Origin: Phycisphaerales bacterium | GTDB lineage: Bacteria > Planctomycetota > Phycisphaerae > UBA1845 | Direction of reading: 5' to 3' | Assembly (NCBI GenBank): GCA_003597935.1 | Contig: QZJT01000095.1 | Span: 1-46,403, forward strand | Length of the DNA stretch: 46,403 bases | The notes under the pieces: model-generated | Database searches by the model: none | What the model saw: the letters and a program-made list of their open reading frames with translations, nothing else | What the model was told of the DNA's origin: nothing | Position numbers and translations under genes: made by a program | In this document: in pieces, positions 27,659 through 36,975 of the stretch | How the letters are laid out: every line of letters begins with the position of its first letter | Position numbering within the stretch: the first letter of the stretch is position 1

Positions 27659-27842
27659 GGGAATCAGCCGCCGGCCGCGGCGTCGGGCGAGGCACGACGG
27701 CCGCGGAAGTCCTGGGCCGCCGACCCCGGTCGGAAAGCCCGATGCTCAGGTGCATCGGCGAGCCACGAGCGTTGATTTCGGTCAGCGCCCCAGGGGCCGT
27801 GTCCGGCGACCCATAAGGGGCGCGCGGAGCCGTTCTCGGACG

Positions 27843-28073
27843 CAAACACGGCTAGATGCCGGCGACGTGGACGGCGTCATCACCCGCAAGAACGACCTGC
27901 TGGACGGCCAGCGCAAGATCCTCTCCGACCGCATCGCCCAACTGAACGTCCTGATCGACAAGAAGCGACTCCGCCTCGAACGCCAGTTCCAGGGCCTCGA
28001 AACCGCCCTGGCCAACCTCCAGCGCCAGCAGACGGCGCTGAGCCAGTTGCAGGCGGTCGTTGGACAATTCTGA
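27843..28073 (+). pseudogene. flagellar filament cap FliD, C-terminal remnant
   Basis: One plus-strand frame reads LDAGDVDGVITRKNDLLDG, then ILSDRIAQLNVLIDKKRLRL, ERQFQGLETALANLQRQQT and ends LSQLQAVVGQF-stop. This is the coiled-coil end of FliD (HAP2), which forms the leg of the filament cap. There is no start codon or upstream FliD sequence; the frame upstream reads as the antisense of the HD-GYP gene. The rest of fliD is therefore missing, cut at about the point where the flanking sequence changes. It is an orphan gene fragment left by a rearrangement; no other flagellar gene is in the window. Confidence 0.75.
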
Positions 28074-28300
28074 TGACGCTGGCCCGCGCCGTACGCGAGG
28101 CCGCACGCTCACTCACGAATCGATCGAGTATACGGTTTCCCCGTGGCAGTGTTGCCAATTCACGGTGTCAGACTGATCTGTCGGAACTTCCATGCGTCCC
28201 GTGCCTCCCTGCCGCGTCGAGTGCCGCTACGTTTCTCCGAGTAGCCTCTGATGGTTCAGACTCCGGGCGGCAGAACACCGCGAGGGACGCGCCCATGGCG
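28074..28300. other. gap between the FliD remnant and the terminator of the PKD gene, no feature seen
   Basis: No reading frame with a recognisable product and no clear repeat was found. It separates convergent sequences. Confidence 0.4.
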
Positions 28301-28335
28301 AAAAAAAAAAGCCGGCGGACGATGTGTCCACCGGC
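28301..28335 (-). terminator. intrinsic terminator of the PKD-repeat gene
   Basis: On the minus strand GCCGGTGG pairs with CCGCCGGC (8-bp stem with one G-T wobble, 9-nt loop) and is followed directly by ten Ts. It starts 58 nt after the stop codon at 28393. This is the clearest Rho-independent terminator in the window. Confidence 0.85.
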
Positions 28336-28392
28336 CTGTTCGCAGGTTGCAGGTGTCGACGGGTCTCAGCCTCCGTTTAGCCCTGGGGTTTT

Positions 28393-30825
28393 CTACGGTC
28401 CGACCGAGTCGTAAAACTGACCGTCATCGACACAAGGCGGCGCGTTCTTGCCCTTGCTGTGGGGGACACACACGGTGACGAATCCCGCGCAGACGCCGCC
28501 GACGCCGTCGCTGGCTTCGAACGTGATTCGGTAGACCCGGCCGTTACCGTCGCCGTTCCGCTCGGCCCGTAGCAGCACGGTATCGCCCTGAATGACGGCA
28601 TCCGGGGCGGTGTCGCCGTCTCCCTGTCCGTCGAGCGGCTCGTCCTGCGTCACGTCGGTGATAGTAATGTTGACGGTCTCGTCCTCGCGATCCGCGACCC
28701 CGAGAATCGTGACCGCCAGGAGCTTGTGGTTCGGCGGCCACAGCGTAGCGACGCTCGGTTGAGCCAGGTCGCACGCCGGCGGGGCGTTGGTGTCGAGCAC
28801 GGTGATGTCGACCTCGTCGCTCGCCGTCCCGCCATACGCGTCGTCCACGGTAAGCCGGAACGTCAGTGTTACGCTGGCGATGCCCACCACCGAAGGGGCG
28901 GTGAGTGACGGCATCGCGCTGGTTGGGTTTGACAACGCCACGGCAGGACCGGCGGTCTGCACCCACTCGAACGTCAGCGGGTTGCCATCGGGGTCATTGC
29001 TGGCCGTGCCGTCGAGCGTCACGAGCACTTCCTCGTTGCGGGTCTCGTCCGGTCCGGCGTCGGCAGTCGGATCGTGATTCACGTTCTCGACCCTTACGTC
29101 CACCGAGTCCACCGCATTGGCCGCACCGTCGTCCACCGTAAGCTCGAACGTCAGTGACGCTCCGTCGGGGCCGACCAGCGGCGCCGTGAAGGTCGGTGCG
29201 GCCGTGTCTGCGCCGTCGATAGCCACGGCAGGCCCGGACGTCTGGACCCAACTGAACGTCAGCGCGTCACCGTCGGGGTCATAGCTGGCGGCGCCGTCCA
29301 GCGTCACCGGGCTGCCCTCGTTGACGGATTGATCATCACCGGCATCGCTGACAGGAGCGTGGTTGACGTTCTTGACCGTGACGTCCACGGTGTCAGCAAA
29401 CTCGCTCGGAACCTGGCCGTCGTGGACAACGAGTTGGAAGGTCAGGGTCTCCCCGCCTGGCGCGACAGACGGCGCGGTGAATGTCGGCACTGAAGTGGTC
29501 GCACCGGACAGCACAACGCTCGATCCGGCGACCTGCGTCCACTCGTAGGTGAGCGCGTCACCGTCCGGATCACTGCTCAGAGAGCCGTCCAAGGCGACCA
29601 GTGCGCCTTCATCAACCGTTTGATCCGCGCCGGCGTCAGCGATAGGCGTCTCATTCCAGGCATACGCATTCACAAATGCCTCGCCGTCCATAACTCCCGT
29701 GACATAGAGAACGCCCTCCGAATAGACGACGTCGTACGCAGCGTCGTTCTGGTCGCCTCCCCACGTCAGCTCCCACAGGAGGTTCAGGTCCGTGTCGTAG
29801 CCCAGGAGAATCGCATCGGTGTTTCCGCCTGCGTCGATTTCGCCGGCGATGACGATCTGGCTCTTGGCCTCCACGACCCCGTGACCGACGTCTGTACCCG
29901 ACCCGCCGAAATCGGTGCTGCCAACAAACTGCACTGAATCCCCTTCATCGTGCAGCTTCAGGAGAAGAACCTCCTCGACTGTCAATCCCGTCACATAGAC
30001 GTCGCTTCCGACAATGGCTGCGGCCGTCGCAGCGCTACGATCCGGTCCCCAGCGGCAATCCCACACCGGCGTACCATCAGTCGTGTATTTCAACACGAGC
30101 GCCTGCATGCCTGGACCGGACGGCGAGACCCTGGCGGTGAGGTACAGGTTTTCCCCGGATATTGCGGTTCTATAGCTCACGACATCGTTACCAACTCCCG
30201 GCTCGCCGTAGTGCTGATGCCACAGTCTCGTCCCATTCGAATCGTACTTCTCGAGGTAGGTCCAGGTGTTTCTGAACCCCTGCTCCGACGTGCCCGATAC
30301 GTACAGGCTCCCGGAGTCGTCCAGCACAACGCCCTTCGCGTAGTCGAACCCATCGTAGCCGTGGCTGGTAAACGCAGTCCACCAGCCATCGACGCTGTTT
30401 CCGTAGTCGAGCATGCCGGAGGTGTCATACTTCAGTGTCACAGCATCGGGCTCATCGTCGAGCGTGTACCGCCGAGTATTCCCGGCCACATGCACTTCGT
30501 TGCCGACGACGGCGACGTTCGAGGCATAATCTGTCCTGCCCGCGCCGCCCCAGGTGCGCTCCCACACCACGTTGCCCACCAGGTCGTAATGCACCAAGAA
30601 CACATCGTACGGTGTCACCTGGTTCCAGGTTCCTCCCGTCATGTACACACTGGACCCATCTACGGCAGCACCGTGACCTTCCGCCATTCCCGCGCCGCTG
30701 TACGCACGCGACCATTTCAACGTCGGCGGATCTGCAGAGGCTGATGTGGTTCCGGCAACACCGACCACGACCAACGCTGCACATGCGGCCGCCAACATAG
30801 AAGCAGATCGACATCGTCCATTCAT
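28393..30825 (-). CDS. exported protein with beta-propeller-like repeats, three PKD-type domains and a C-terminal Ig-like domain
   Basis: 810 aa from ATG 30825, which has AAGGAG 7 nt upstream; an upstream in-frame ATG at 30861 lacks such a site. A Sec signal peptide (SASMLAAACAALVVVGVAGT) ends near ASA-DPP. Residues about 35-385 are strand-rich repeats of the SBBP/propeller kind (GVVLDDSGSLYVSGTSEQG, GVLYVTGVMDGEA). Three PKD-like domains of about 95 residues follow, starting near 390, 488 and 583, each opening with (A/P)xADAGxDxxxxEG and containing LDGxxSxDPDGDALTxxW. From about 680 a WPPNHKLLAVTI domain with ITDVTQDEPLDGQGDGD follows, common in extracellular planctomycete and myxobacterial proteins. 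Probable role: surface or extracellular adhesion or polymer binding. It ends at a strong terminator. Confidence 0.85.
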   Translation of the reverse strand: MNGRCRSASMLAAACAALVVVGVAGTTSASADPPTLKWSRAYSGAGMAEGHGAAVDGSSVYMTGGTWNQVTPYDVFLVHYDLVGNVVWERTWGGAGRTDYASNVAVVGNEVHVAGNTRRYTLDDEPDAVTLKYDTSGMLDYGNSVDGWWTAFTSHGYDGFDYAKGVVLDDSGSLYVSGTSEQGFRNTWTYLEKYDSNGTRLWHQHYGEPGVGNDVVSYRTAISGENLYLTARVSPSGPGMQALVLKYTTDGTPVWDCRWGPDRSAATAAAIVGSDVYVTGLTVEEVLLLKLHDEGDSVQFVGSTDFGGSGTDVGHGVVEAKSQIVIAGEIDAGGNTDAILLGYDTDLNLLWELTWGGDQNDAAYDVVYSEGVLYVTGVMDGEAFVNAYAWNETPIADAGADQTVDEGALVALDGSLSSDPDGDALTYEWTQVAGSSVVLSGATTSVPTFTAPSVAPGGETLTFQLVVHDGQVPSEFADTVDVTVKNVNHAPVSDAGDDQSVNEGSPVTLDGAASYDPDGDALTFSWVQTSGPAVAIDGADTAAPTFTAPLVGPDGASLTFELTVDDGAANAVDSVDVRVENVNHDPTADAGPDETRNEEVLVTLDGTASNDPDGNPLTFEWVQTAGPAVALSNPTSAMPSLTAPSVVGIASVTLTFRLTVDDAYGGTASDEVDITVLDTNAPPACDLAQPSVATLWPPNHKLLAVTILGVADREDETVNITITDVTQDEPLDGQGDGDTAPDAVIQGDTVLLRAERNGDGNGRVYRITFEASDGVGGVCAGFVTVCVPHSKGKNAPPCVDDGQFYDSVGP

Positions 30826-31059
30826 CGCATTACTCCTTTTCCATCTGGGTTTGCGTTGCACAAGGCAAGCATCCTCGATTTCGTAGATCAGTCTCGTAAC
30901 GCCTCGTGAAGCGGTAGCGGCAGCTACGTCGCCGATGAGCCTTGAATGCCTCGGCGGACTCCGCGCTTAGGGCGGCGCGGAAGCGTGCCCCGGGGGTGGG
31001 AGCGCGTGATTCTGGATTCTTCGGCGGCGCTCACGCCAGATCAGACCGATCCGCTGGTA

Positions 31060-32391
31060 TTACCGCGGATAATGGTACCCCATATCAACGATGTTTCTGT
31101 CATTTCCGCCTGCCGTGCAGGTCGTGGACTTTTTCAAACCAAGCTGCTTGGCAGTTCCGTCGCCGGCGTCGATGCAAGGGCTGTTCTGATCCTGTCCGCA
31201 GGTCAACTGGCTCAGGTAGTAGGCACCGGCTGGTCCGGCTGCGAAGAGCGGGTCGGCGTTGATGTTGCCCTCGCCCCAGAGCAGCGTGTTGTTGGGTCCG
31301 ACGTAGACTGCTTCTTGACCCCCTTGCACGTCAGCGTAGCCGACGGATAACGTACACGGATCACCACGGTGGCCAATCGCTATTTGAGGGCCGCCGTAAG
31401 GAGCGGAATTGTCCCAGAGAATGCAGTTGCCCAGCGTCGTGCGGCCGGCGCTTGCGGAAATTGCGCCGCCGTAGCTCGTGGCAGAGTTGCCGGAGATCGT
31501 GCAATTGCCGATGATGACTTCAGCGTATGAATGAGCGACGATGCCCCCGCCCCAACCCCAAGTCGGAGCGTTGCCGGTCGCGGAGTTGTCGCTGATGATG
31601 CAGTTGGCGATTTCGACTCGCGCCGAGTTCCCGAGTGAAATTCCCCCACCATAGATAGCTGAGTTGCCAATGATCGTGCATCCGACGATGCTGGTGTTGC
31701 TGGAGTCCAGGGCACAGATGGCACCTCCGGTATTGGCCCTCAGGTTCTCAACAAAGATGCAGTTAACCACGGCTGGGCTGCTCGCGTCTCCGATATTGAG
31801 GGCGCCGCCATAACCGGGACAGTCTGAGTTCCCGACGAACATGCACGAGTCAAACGTCGGGCTTCCGCCGCCCGCGACGGACACCCCGGCGCCGCCGCCG
31901 TTGGCCCAATTGTCACGGAACGAGCAGTTGATGACCGTTGGGCTGGCTTCATCACAGATCATCCCGCCGCCGTTGCCGTCCTTGCCACCTCCTGTGACAT
32001 AGCCCCGTGTGACCGTCAGGCCCTTCAGTACCGAGTCAGACCCTTCGCTCGAGTGGAAGTAGAACGCCCGTCCCCCATCTTCGCAGTCGATGATGCAGCT
32101 TTCCGGGCCGTGTTTGCTGCGTACGGTGATAGCCTTGCCGCGAAAGTCGATGTTGCGGTTTCCATCTCCGGCGTAGACACCGTCGTTGACGACGACTACG
32201 TCGCCGTGGTCGGCCGCGTCGATTCCGGCCTGGATCGTCGGATAGACCCGCGGCACCCGGATCTTCTCTGCGTGGACCACGGCGGGCGTCATGAACGCAA
32301 CCACCAGCATGAATGCGGGGGCCGGGCCGGGAAGTCCAATGTCTTGCATCGTCTTGCGCGGTTGGAAACGACACGCTCGCTGTCTGCCCAT
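31060..32391 (-). CDS. exported right-handed beta-helix (pectate-lyase-like) protein
   Basis: 443 aa from ATG 32391, preferred over an in-frame codon at 32433 because AAAGGTAGG precedes it and it starts directly ahead of the signal region. The signal peptide has a hydrophobic core (APAFMLVVAFM) and likely cleavage after VVHA. The mature protein begins with the entry motif VYPTIQAGIDAADHGDVVVV and then has about ten coils of the type NCIFVENLRANTGGAIC, GCTIIGNSAIYGGGISLG, NCTISGNSATSYGGAIS, the stacking pattern of parallel beta-helices. The end is DPLF...SPCIDAGD....DMGYHY, the standard closing of bacterial choice-of-anchor-like beta-helix proteins. No catalytic residues can be assigned; polysaccharide binding or a surface role is likely. 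Transcribed away from the ECF/kinase pair. Confidence 0.85.
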   Translation of the reverse strand: MGRQRACRFQPRKTMQDIGLPGPAPAFMLVVAFMTPAVVHAEKIRVPRVYPTIQAGIDAADHGDVVVVNDGVYAGDGNRNIDFRGKAITVRSKHGPESCIIDCEDGGRAFYFHSSEGSDSVLKGLTVTRGYVTGGGKDGNGGGMICDEASPTVINCSFRDNWANGGGAGVSVAGGGSPTFDSCMFVGNSDCPGYGGALNIGDASSPAVVNCIFVENLRANTGGAICALDSSNTSIVGCTIIGNSAIYGGGISLGNSARVEIANCIISDNSATGNAPTWGWGGGIVAHSYAEVIIGNCTISGNSATSYGGAISASAGRTTLGNCILWDNSAPYGGPQIAIGHRGDPCTLSVGYADVQGGQEAVYVGPNNTLLWGEGNINADPLFAAGPAGAYYLSQLTCGQDQNSPCIDAGDGTAKQLGLKKSTTCTAGGNDRNIVDMGYHYPR

Positions 32392-32573
32392 CGCGAACCT
32401 ACCTTTCTTTGGTGACGGAGGACCATTCATCAAGGCCGTGTCTGCCGCACGCTGGCTGCCTACCCAGACGCTGGGGCATTGCAGAGGACGACTCTTGAGC
32501 TTCCCCCACAGATAGGCGAGAATGGGTCGCGCAGTCCCTGGGAGCTTTTGCGTTTTCTTGGGGGGGACAAGAC

Positions 32574-33155
32574 TTGGCGGCGCCTGACAGAGCAGAGATG
32601 ACCGTACTGGCCGGGGAATTGCGCCGGGGGGACGAGGGCGCGGCCGACCGGCTGTTTCCGATCGTCTACGCGGAACTTCGCGCCCTGGCGGCGGATCTGC
32701 TGCACGGGGAAAAGCCCGGGCACACGCTTCAGCCGACCGCCTTGGTGCACGAGGCGTACGTGCGGCTGGTGGACCAGACCAAGCTCAACTACCAGGACCG
32801 GGCGCACTTCATCGCCTTCGCCGCGCGGACCATGCGCCGGGTGCTGGTGGACCACGCCCGGGCAAAGGCGGCCCGCAAGCGCGGCCGGGGGTGGGAGCGG
32901 GTGACGCTGGGTTCCTCGGTGGCGCTGACGGCGGATCCCACCGTTGACCTTTTGGCGCTCAACGACGCCCTGACCAGGCTGGCGTCCCTGCACGAACGGC
33001 AGGCGCAGATCGTGGACCTGCGTTTCTTCGGCGGCCTGTCGATCGAGGAGACGGCCGCGGTGCTGGGGGTGGGGCATGCCACGGTTGAGATCGACTGGCA
33101 GATGGCCAGGGCGTGGCTGCGCCGAGAACTGGGTGATGGCGAGACGTGTCGATGA
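32574..33155 (+). CDS. ECF-type RNA polymerase sigma factor (TIGR02999-like)
   Basis: 193 aa from TTG 32574, chosen for the G-rich stretch just upstream; ATG 32598 (MTVLAGEL) is also plausible. Sigma region 2 is [20 protein letters not shown] with the hallmark [20 protein letters not shown] and [20 protein letters not shown]. Region 4 is [20 protein letters not shown], then [20 protein letters not shown], the helix-turn-helix that reads the -35 element. In planctomycetes this sigma group is usually coupled to a Ser/Thr kinase instead of a classical anti-sigma factor; here the kinase start overlaps the sigma stop. The kinase may therefore control the sigma factor by phosphorylation (family knowledge plus inference). 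Confidence 0.92.
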   Translation: MAAPDRAEMTVLAGELRRGDEGAADRLFPIVYAELRALAADLLHGEKPGHTLQPTALVHEAYVRLVDQTKLNYQDRAHFIAFAARTMRRVLVDHARAKAARKRGRGWERVTLGSSVALTADPTVDLLALNDALTRLASLHERQAQIVDLRFFGGLSIEETAAVLGVGHATVEIDWQMARAWLRRELGDGETCR

Positions 33156-36100
33156 CCCCCCAGCGGTACGAGCAGGCTCGGGAGATCTTCGCGGAGCTGC
33201 GCGGCCTGTCCCCACCGCAGTGGGACGTGCGGCTGGCCGCGGCCTGCGGCGGTGACGAGGAACTCCGCGCCGAGGTCAACTCCCTGCTGGAACAGCACCA
33301 GGCCGCCAATGGGTTTCTCTCGACGCCGGTGGCCGTTCAGGTCTCGCGGGCCGACGCCGCGGCGGCCGACGGGCAGACGGCGCCGCCCGCCCGAACCAGG
33401 CAGCCGGCGCCGCCCGCCCGAACCAGCCAGACGTCGCCGCCCGCCCGAACCAGCCAGACGTCGCCGCCCGCCCGAACCAGCCAGACGGCGCCGCCCGCCC
33501 GAACCAGCCAGGCGCCGGTCCCAGCCAGGACGCCGCCCGCCCACCCGGCGTCGATCGGGAACTACCGCATCGTCGATCTGCTCGGCGAGGGCGGAATGGG
33601 CGTCGTGTATCTGGCCGAGCAGATCTCACCCATCCGTCGAAAAGTCGCGCTCAAAGTGATCAAGCTGGGCATGGACACCCGCGAGATCGTCGCCCGGTTC
33701 GAAGCGGAGCGACAGGCCCTGGCGATCATGGATCACCCCAACATCGCCCGGGTGTTCGATGCCGGGACCGCCCCGCGCGGCCAGGCATACTTCGCTATGG
33801 AGTACGTGGACGGCGACCACATCACGCGATTCTGCGATAAGCGCCGCCTGACGACCGCCGAGCGGCTCCGCCTGTTCGTGCAGGTCTGCCGGGCGATCCA
33901 GCACGCTCACCAGAAGGGCGTCATCCATCGTGACCTCAAACCGTCCAACGTGCTCGTCGGCGTAATCGACGGCAAGCCCGTCCCCAAGGTCATCGACTTC
34001 GGCGTCGCCAAGGCGATCGGAGAACGACTGACCGAGCGAACGCTGGTCACCGAGCAGGGCCGATTCGTGGGCACACTCGAATACATGAGCCCGGAACAGG
34101 CCGGGCCGGTCGGGATCGACATCGACACGCGCACGGACATCTACTCGCTCGGAACGCTTCTGTATGAGCTGCTGGTCGGCACGCTGCCGTTCGATGGCAG
34201 TGACCTGCGCCACCGAAGCACCGCAGAGATCCAGCGGATCATCTGCGAGGATGAGCCGCCTCGTCCGAGCACGCGCGTCAGCAGCCTGGGGCCGGACGCG
34301 ACCCACTCCGCCGGAAATCGCGGCACGGACCCCAGGGCGCTGCGACGCCAATTGCGTGGCGATCTCGACTGGATCACGATGAAGGCGCTGGAGAAGGACC
34401 GGTCGCGGCGGTACGCCACCGCGTCCGATCTGGCGGAGGATATCGAACGGCACCTGCGGCACGAGCCGGTAACGGCCGGACCGCCGGGCACCGTGTACCG
34501 AGTTCGTAAGTTCGTTCGGCGGAACCGCGCGCTGGTGGCAGGCTCCGCGGCCGTGCTGATCGTGCTGGTCGCCGGGATCGTGGCCTCGTCTCTGTTTGCC
34601 CTCGGCCAGGCCCGCGCCAGGAAAGAGGCACGGTGGAAGGCCTACGTCGCCAACGTCGGCGCCGCCCGGATGGCGCTGAACGCGGGAGAGATCGCCACAG
34701 TGCGGCGCAACCTCGATGCCGCCCCGACGGAGTATCGCAGTTGGGAATGGAACTACCTCAACGCCGCCTCCGACCAGAGCCTGGCGGTGCTGCGAGGCCA
34801 CCAGGACGGCGTCATGTCCGTGATGTTCAGCCCCGACGGCGGGCGTCTCGTGTCGGCGTCGGAAGACAAGACGGTCAAAGTCTGGAACATCGAGACCGGC
34901 GATCGCACCGCGCCAGCCGGCCGTTTGCTCGATACGCTGAGCAGGCCCGAATGGGGCGAGGCCTACTGCGCGACGTTCGATCCGGATCGCGATCGCGTCG
35001 CGTCCGCGTGGGCGAATGGGACCGTATGCCTGTGGGATCTACGAGCCGGCAGGGAACTGGCTGTCGTCGCACTTCATCGCGACGACGTCTGGTGGGTGTC
35101 GTTCAGCCCGGATGGATCCCGCCTGGCATCGGCATCCATGGATAACACCGTGCGCGTCTGGGACGCGGGCTCGCTGCGCGAGGTCGCGGTTCTGAACAGG
35201 CATCAAAAAGAGGTCTCCTGTGTGGTGTTCAATCCTGGCGGCACTCGCCTGATATCGGCGTCATACGACAAGACCCTCCGCGTCTGGGACGCGGAGCCCC
35301 CCTATCAGATCTTGCACGAGCTGCGCGGGCATGAACTCGGCGTCTCGCGGGTGGCCGTCAGTCCGGACGGTGCTCTGATTGCGTCCACGTCCAATGACAA
35401 GACCGTGCGCATCTGGGCGTTGGCTGCGCATGAGAAGTCGCGAACATCCGGGGAGAGTGGAGACTCGCAGGTATCCGGGCATCCGGTCCACGTCCTGTAT
35501 GGCCACGAGGGTTTCACTTCGTCCGTGGCTTTCAGTCCGAAAGGCGACCGACTGGCCTCCGCCTCGTGGGACAGGACGATTCGCCTTTGGGATCCGGTCA
35601 CGGGCGTGTCGCTGGGGATCCTGCGCGGCCACGAACGCGAAATCTGGAACGTGGCGTTCAACACCGATGGCACCCTTCTGGCAACGGCGTCGAAGGACTG
35701 CACGATACGCCTGTGGGATGCGCATGCGAGTGAAGGATCCGTAATCCTTGCGAAGCACAGCAGCCCCTTGTCGTCCGTGGTTTTCAGCCCGGACGGGCGC
35801 CGGGTGGCGTCGGGTGCGCTGGACCATACCGTGCTTATCTGGAACGTGCTCACCGGGGAAGAACTCGTCCGGCTGCAGGAACACCAGGACTCCGTCTGTT
35901 CCATTGCGTTCAGCCCGGACGGCAAGCGTCTGGCATCCGGCTCACTCGATGGCACCGTCCGCGTCTGGGACGCAGTCGGCGGGCAGGAACTGCTGCGAAT
36001 GGAGGACGATTCAGGGGGAATCTCCTGCGTTGCTTACAGTCCCGACGGGACCCGCCTGGCGTCGGGATCGGATGCCGGCCGGGTGCTGATCTGGGACGCG

Positions 36101-36736
36101 CTGACCGGCAAGGGGATCCACGCTCTTGACGCCAATCTGGACGCTGTCGATGGCGCTGTCCATTCGGTGGCCTTCAGCCCGGACGGTCGCTACGTGGCAT
36201 CCGGAGCGGACGATCGACGGGTGCCCATCTGGAACACAGCGAGCGGGCAACGGGTGCGTGTCCTGCCTCCCCATGAGAACAGCGTATCCTCCGTTGCGTA
36301 CAGTCCGGACGGCACGTTGCTGGCGTCCGCGGTGAGCGCGGATGCCGGTGAGACCATCGTCCGGTTGTGGAGTGCGTTAGAAGGCGATCAGCCGCTGCTC
36401 GAACTCCGGCACGAACGGCCCATCGAATCCGTGGCGTTCACGGCAGACGGCAAGCGCCTGGCCACCGCGGCAAAAGACGGAACCGTACATGTCTGGAGTA
36501 CGGCAAGCAACGAGGAGTTGCTCGTGCTTAGCGGGGACGAGAGCGCCGCCCGCTCCGTGGCGTTCAGCCCGGACGGCACCCGGCTGGCGTCAGTATCGTA
36601 TGACGGCGTCCTCAGAATCTGGGACTCCGTCCCGCATCGAATCCGATACCGGGAAGGTGGCTTTCACCCAGGTGCTGGCCTGAACCAGCCCCCCAAGGCG
36701 CAGCCGGCGACGCACGCGGATGCCATTGGGCCATAA
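33146..36736 (+). CDS. transmembrane Ser/Thr protein kinase with 14 WD40 repeats, coupled to the ECF sigma factor
   Basis: 1196 aa from GTG 33146; ATG 33152, which overlaps the sigma stop as ATGA, is equally likely. Residues 1-75 form a helical domain ([28 protein letters not shown]) found at the start of such sigma-linked kinases. A Pro/Ala/Arg linker (78-130) is encoded by a 27-bp tandem repeat. The kinase domain (139-440) has GEGGMG 147-152, Lys170, HRDLKPSN 261-268, DFG 284-286 and [11 protein letters not shown], and appears active. One transmembrane helix spans about 461-485. Outside it, fourteen WD40 repeats (545-1175), many with [16 protein letters not shown](V/I)WD, would make two seven-bladed propellers. 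Likely a receptor whose propellers bind an extracytoplasmic signal and whose kinase acts on the sigma factor; the signal is unknown. Confidence 0.93.
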   Translation: MSMTPQRYEQAREIFAELRGLSPPQWDVRLAAACGGDEELRAEVNSLLEQHQAANGFLSTPVAVQVSRADAAAADGQTAPPARTRQPAPPARTSQTSPPARTSQTSPPARTSQTAPPARTSQAPVPARTPPAHPASIGNYRIVDLLGEGGMGVVYLAEQISPIRRKVALKVIKLGMDTREIVARFEAERQALAIMDHPNIARVFDAGTAPRGQAYFAMEYVDGDHITRFCDKRRLTTAERLRLFVQVCRAIQHAHQKGVIHRDLKPSNVLVGVIDGKPVPKVIDFGVAKAIGERLTERTLVTEQGRFVGTLEYMSPEQAGPVGIDIDTRTDIYSLGTLLYELLVGTLPFDGSDLRHRSTAEIQRIICEDEPPRPSTRVSSLGPDATHSAGNRGTDPRALRRQLRGDLDWITMKALEKDRSRRYATASDLAEDIERHLRHEPVTAGPPGTVYRVRKFVRRNRALVAGSAAVLIVLVAGIVASSLFALGQARARKEARWKAYVANVGAARMALNAGEIATVRRNLDAAPTEYRSWEWNYLNAASDQSLAVLRGHQDGVMSVMFSPDGGRLVSASEDKTVKVWNIETGDRTAPAGRLLDTLSRPEWGEAYCATFDPDRDRVASAWANGTVCLWDLRAGRELAVVALHRDDVWWVSFSPDGSRLASASMDNTVRVWDAGSLREVAVLNRHQKEVSCVVFNPGGTRLISASYDKTLRVWDAEPPYQILHELRGHELGVSRVAVSPDGALIASTSNDKTVRIWALAAHEKSRTSGESGDSQVSGHPVHVLYGHEGFTSSVAFSPKGDRLASASWDRTIRLWDPVTGVSLGILRGHEREIWNVAFNTDGTLLATASKDCTIRLWDAHASEGSVILAKHSSPLSSVVFSPDGRRVASGALDHTVLIWNVLTGEELVRLQEHQDSVCSIAFSPDGKRLASGSLDGTVRVWDAVGGQELLRMEDDSGGISCVAYSPDGTRLASGSDAGRVLIWDALTGKGIHALDANLDAVDGAVHSVAFSPDGRYVASGADDRRVPIWNTASGQRVRVLPPHENSVSSVAYSPDGTLLASAVSADAGETIVRLWSALEGDQPLLELRHERPIESVAFTADGKRLATAAKDGTVHVWSTASNEELLVLSGDESAARSVAFSPDGTRLASVSYDGVLRIWDSVPHRIRYREGGFHPGAGLNQPPKAQPATHADAIGP
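33380..33514 (+). repeat. five in-frame 27-bp repeats in the kinase linker
   Basis: Units start at 33380, 33407, 33434, 33461 and 33488 and contain CGCCGCCCGCCCGAACCAG. They encode the nonapeptide PPARTSQTS with small changes, between the N-terminal helical domain and the kinase domain. Confidence 0.9.
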
Positions 36737-36975
36737 ACCTGCAAGCTGCATCGTCAACTAAGGAGTTTTCGACCGCGACCTTCGAACTCGGAGTCCTGTG
36801 GGTGCAGACCCGGGCGCACCCGGAGGCGATTGGAAGACGTGGCTCAGCAACTCGTGTGGTCCGTACATCGGCGCCATGGCGGGAGACGTCTGGCAACGTG
36901 GCACGGCCCGCGCTCACTCTGCATTCGACATTCGCCAATACTCGCCATTCCCAACGTCTCCAACGTTGGGGCGTA

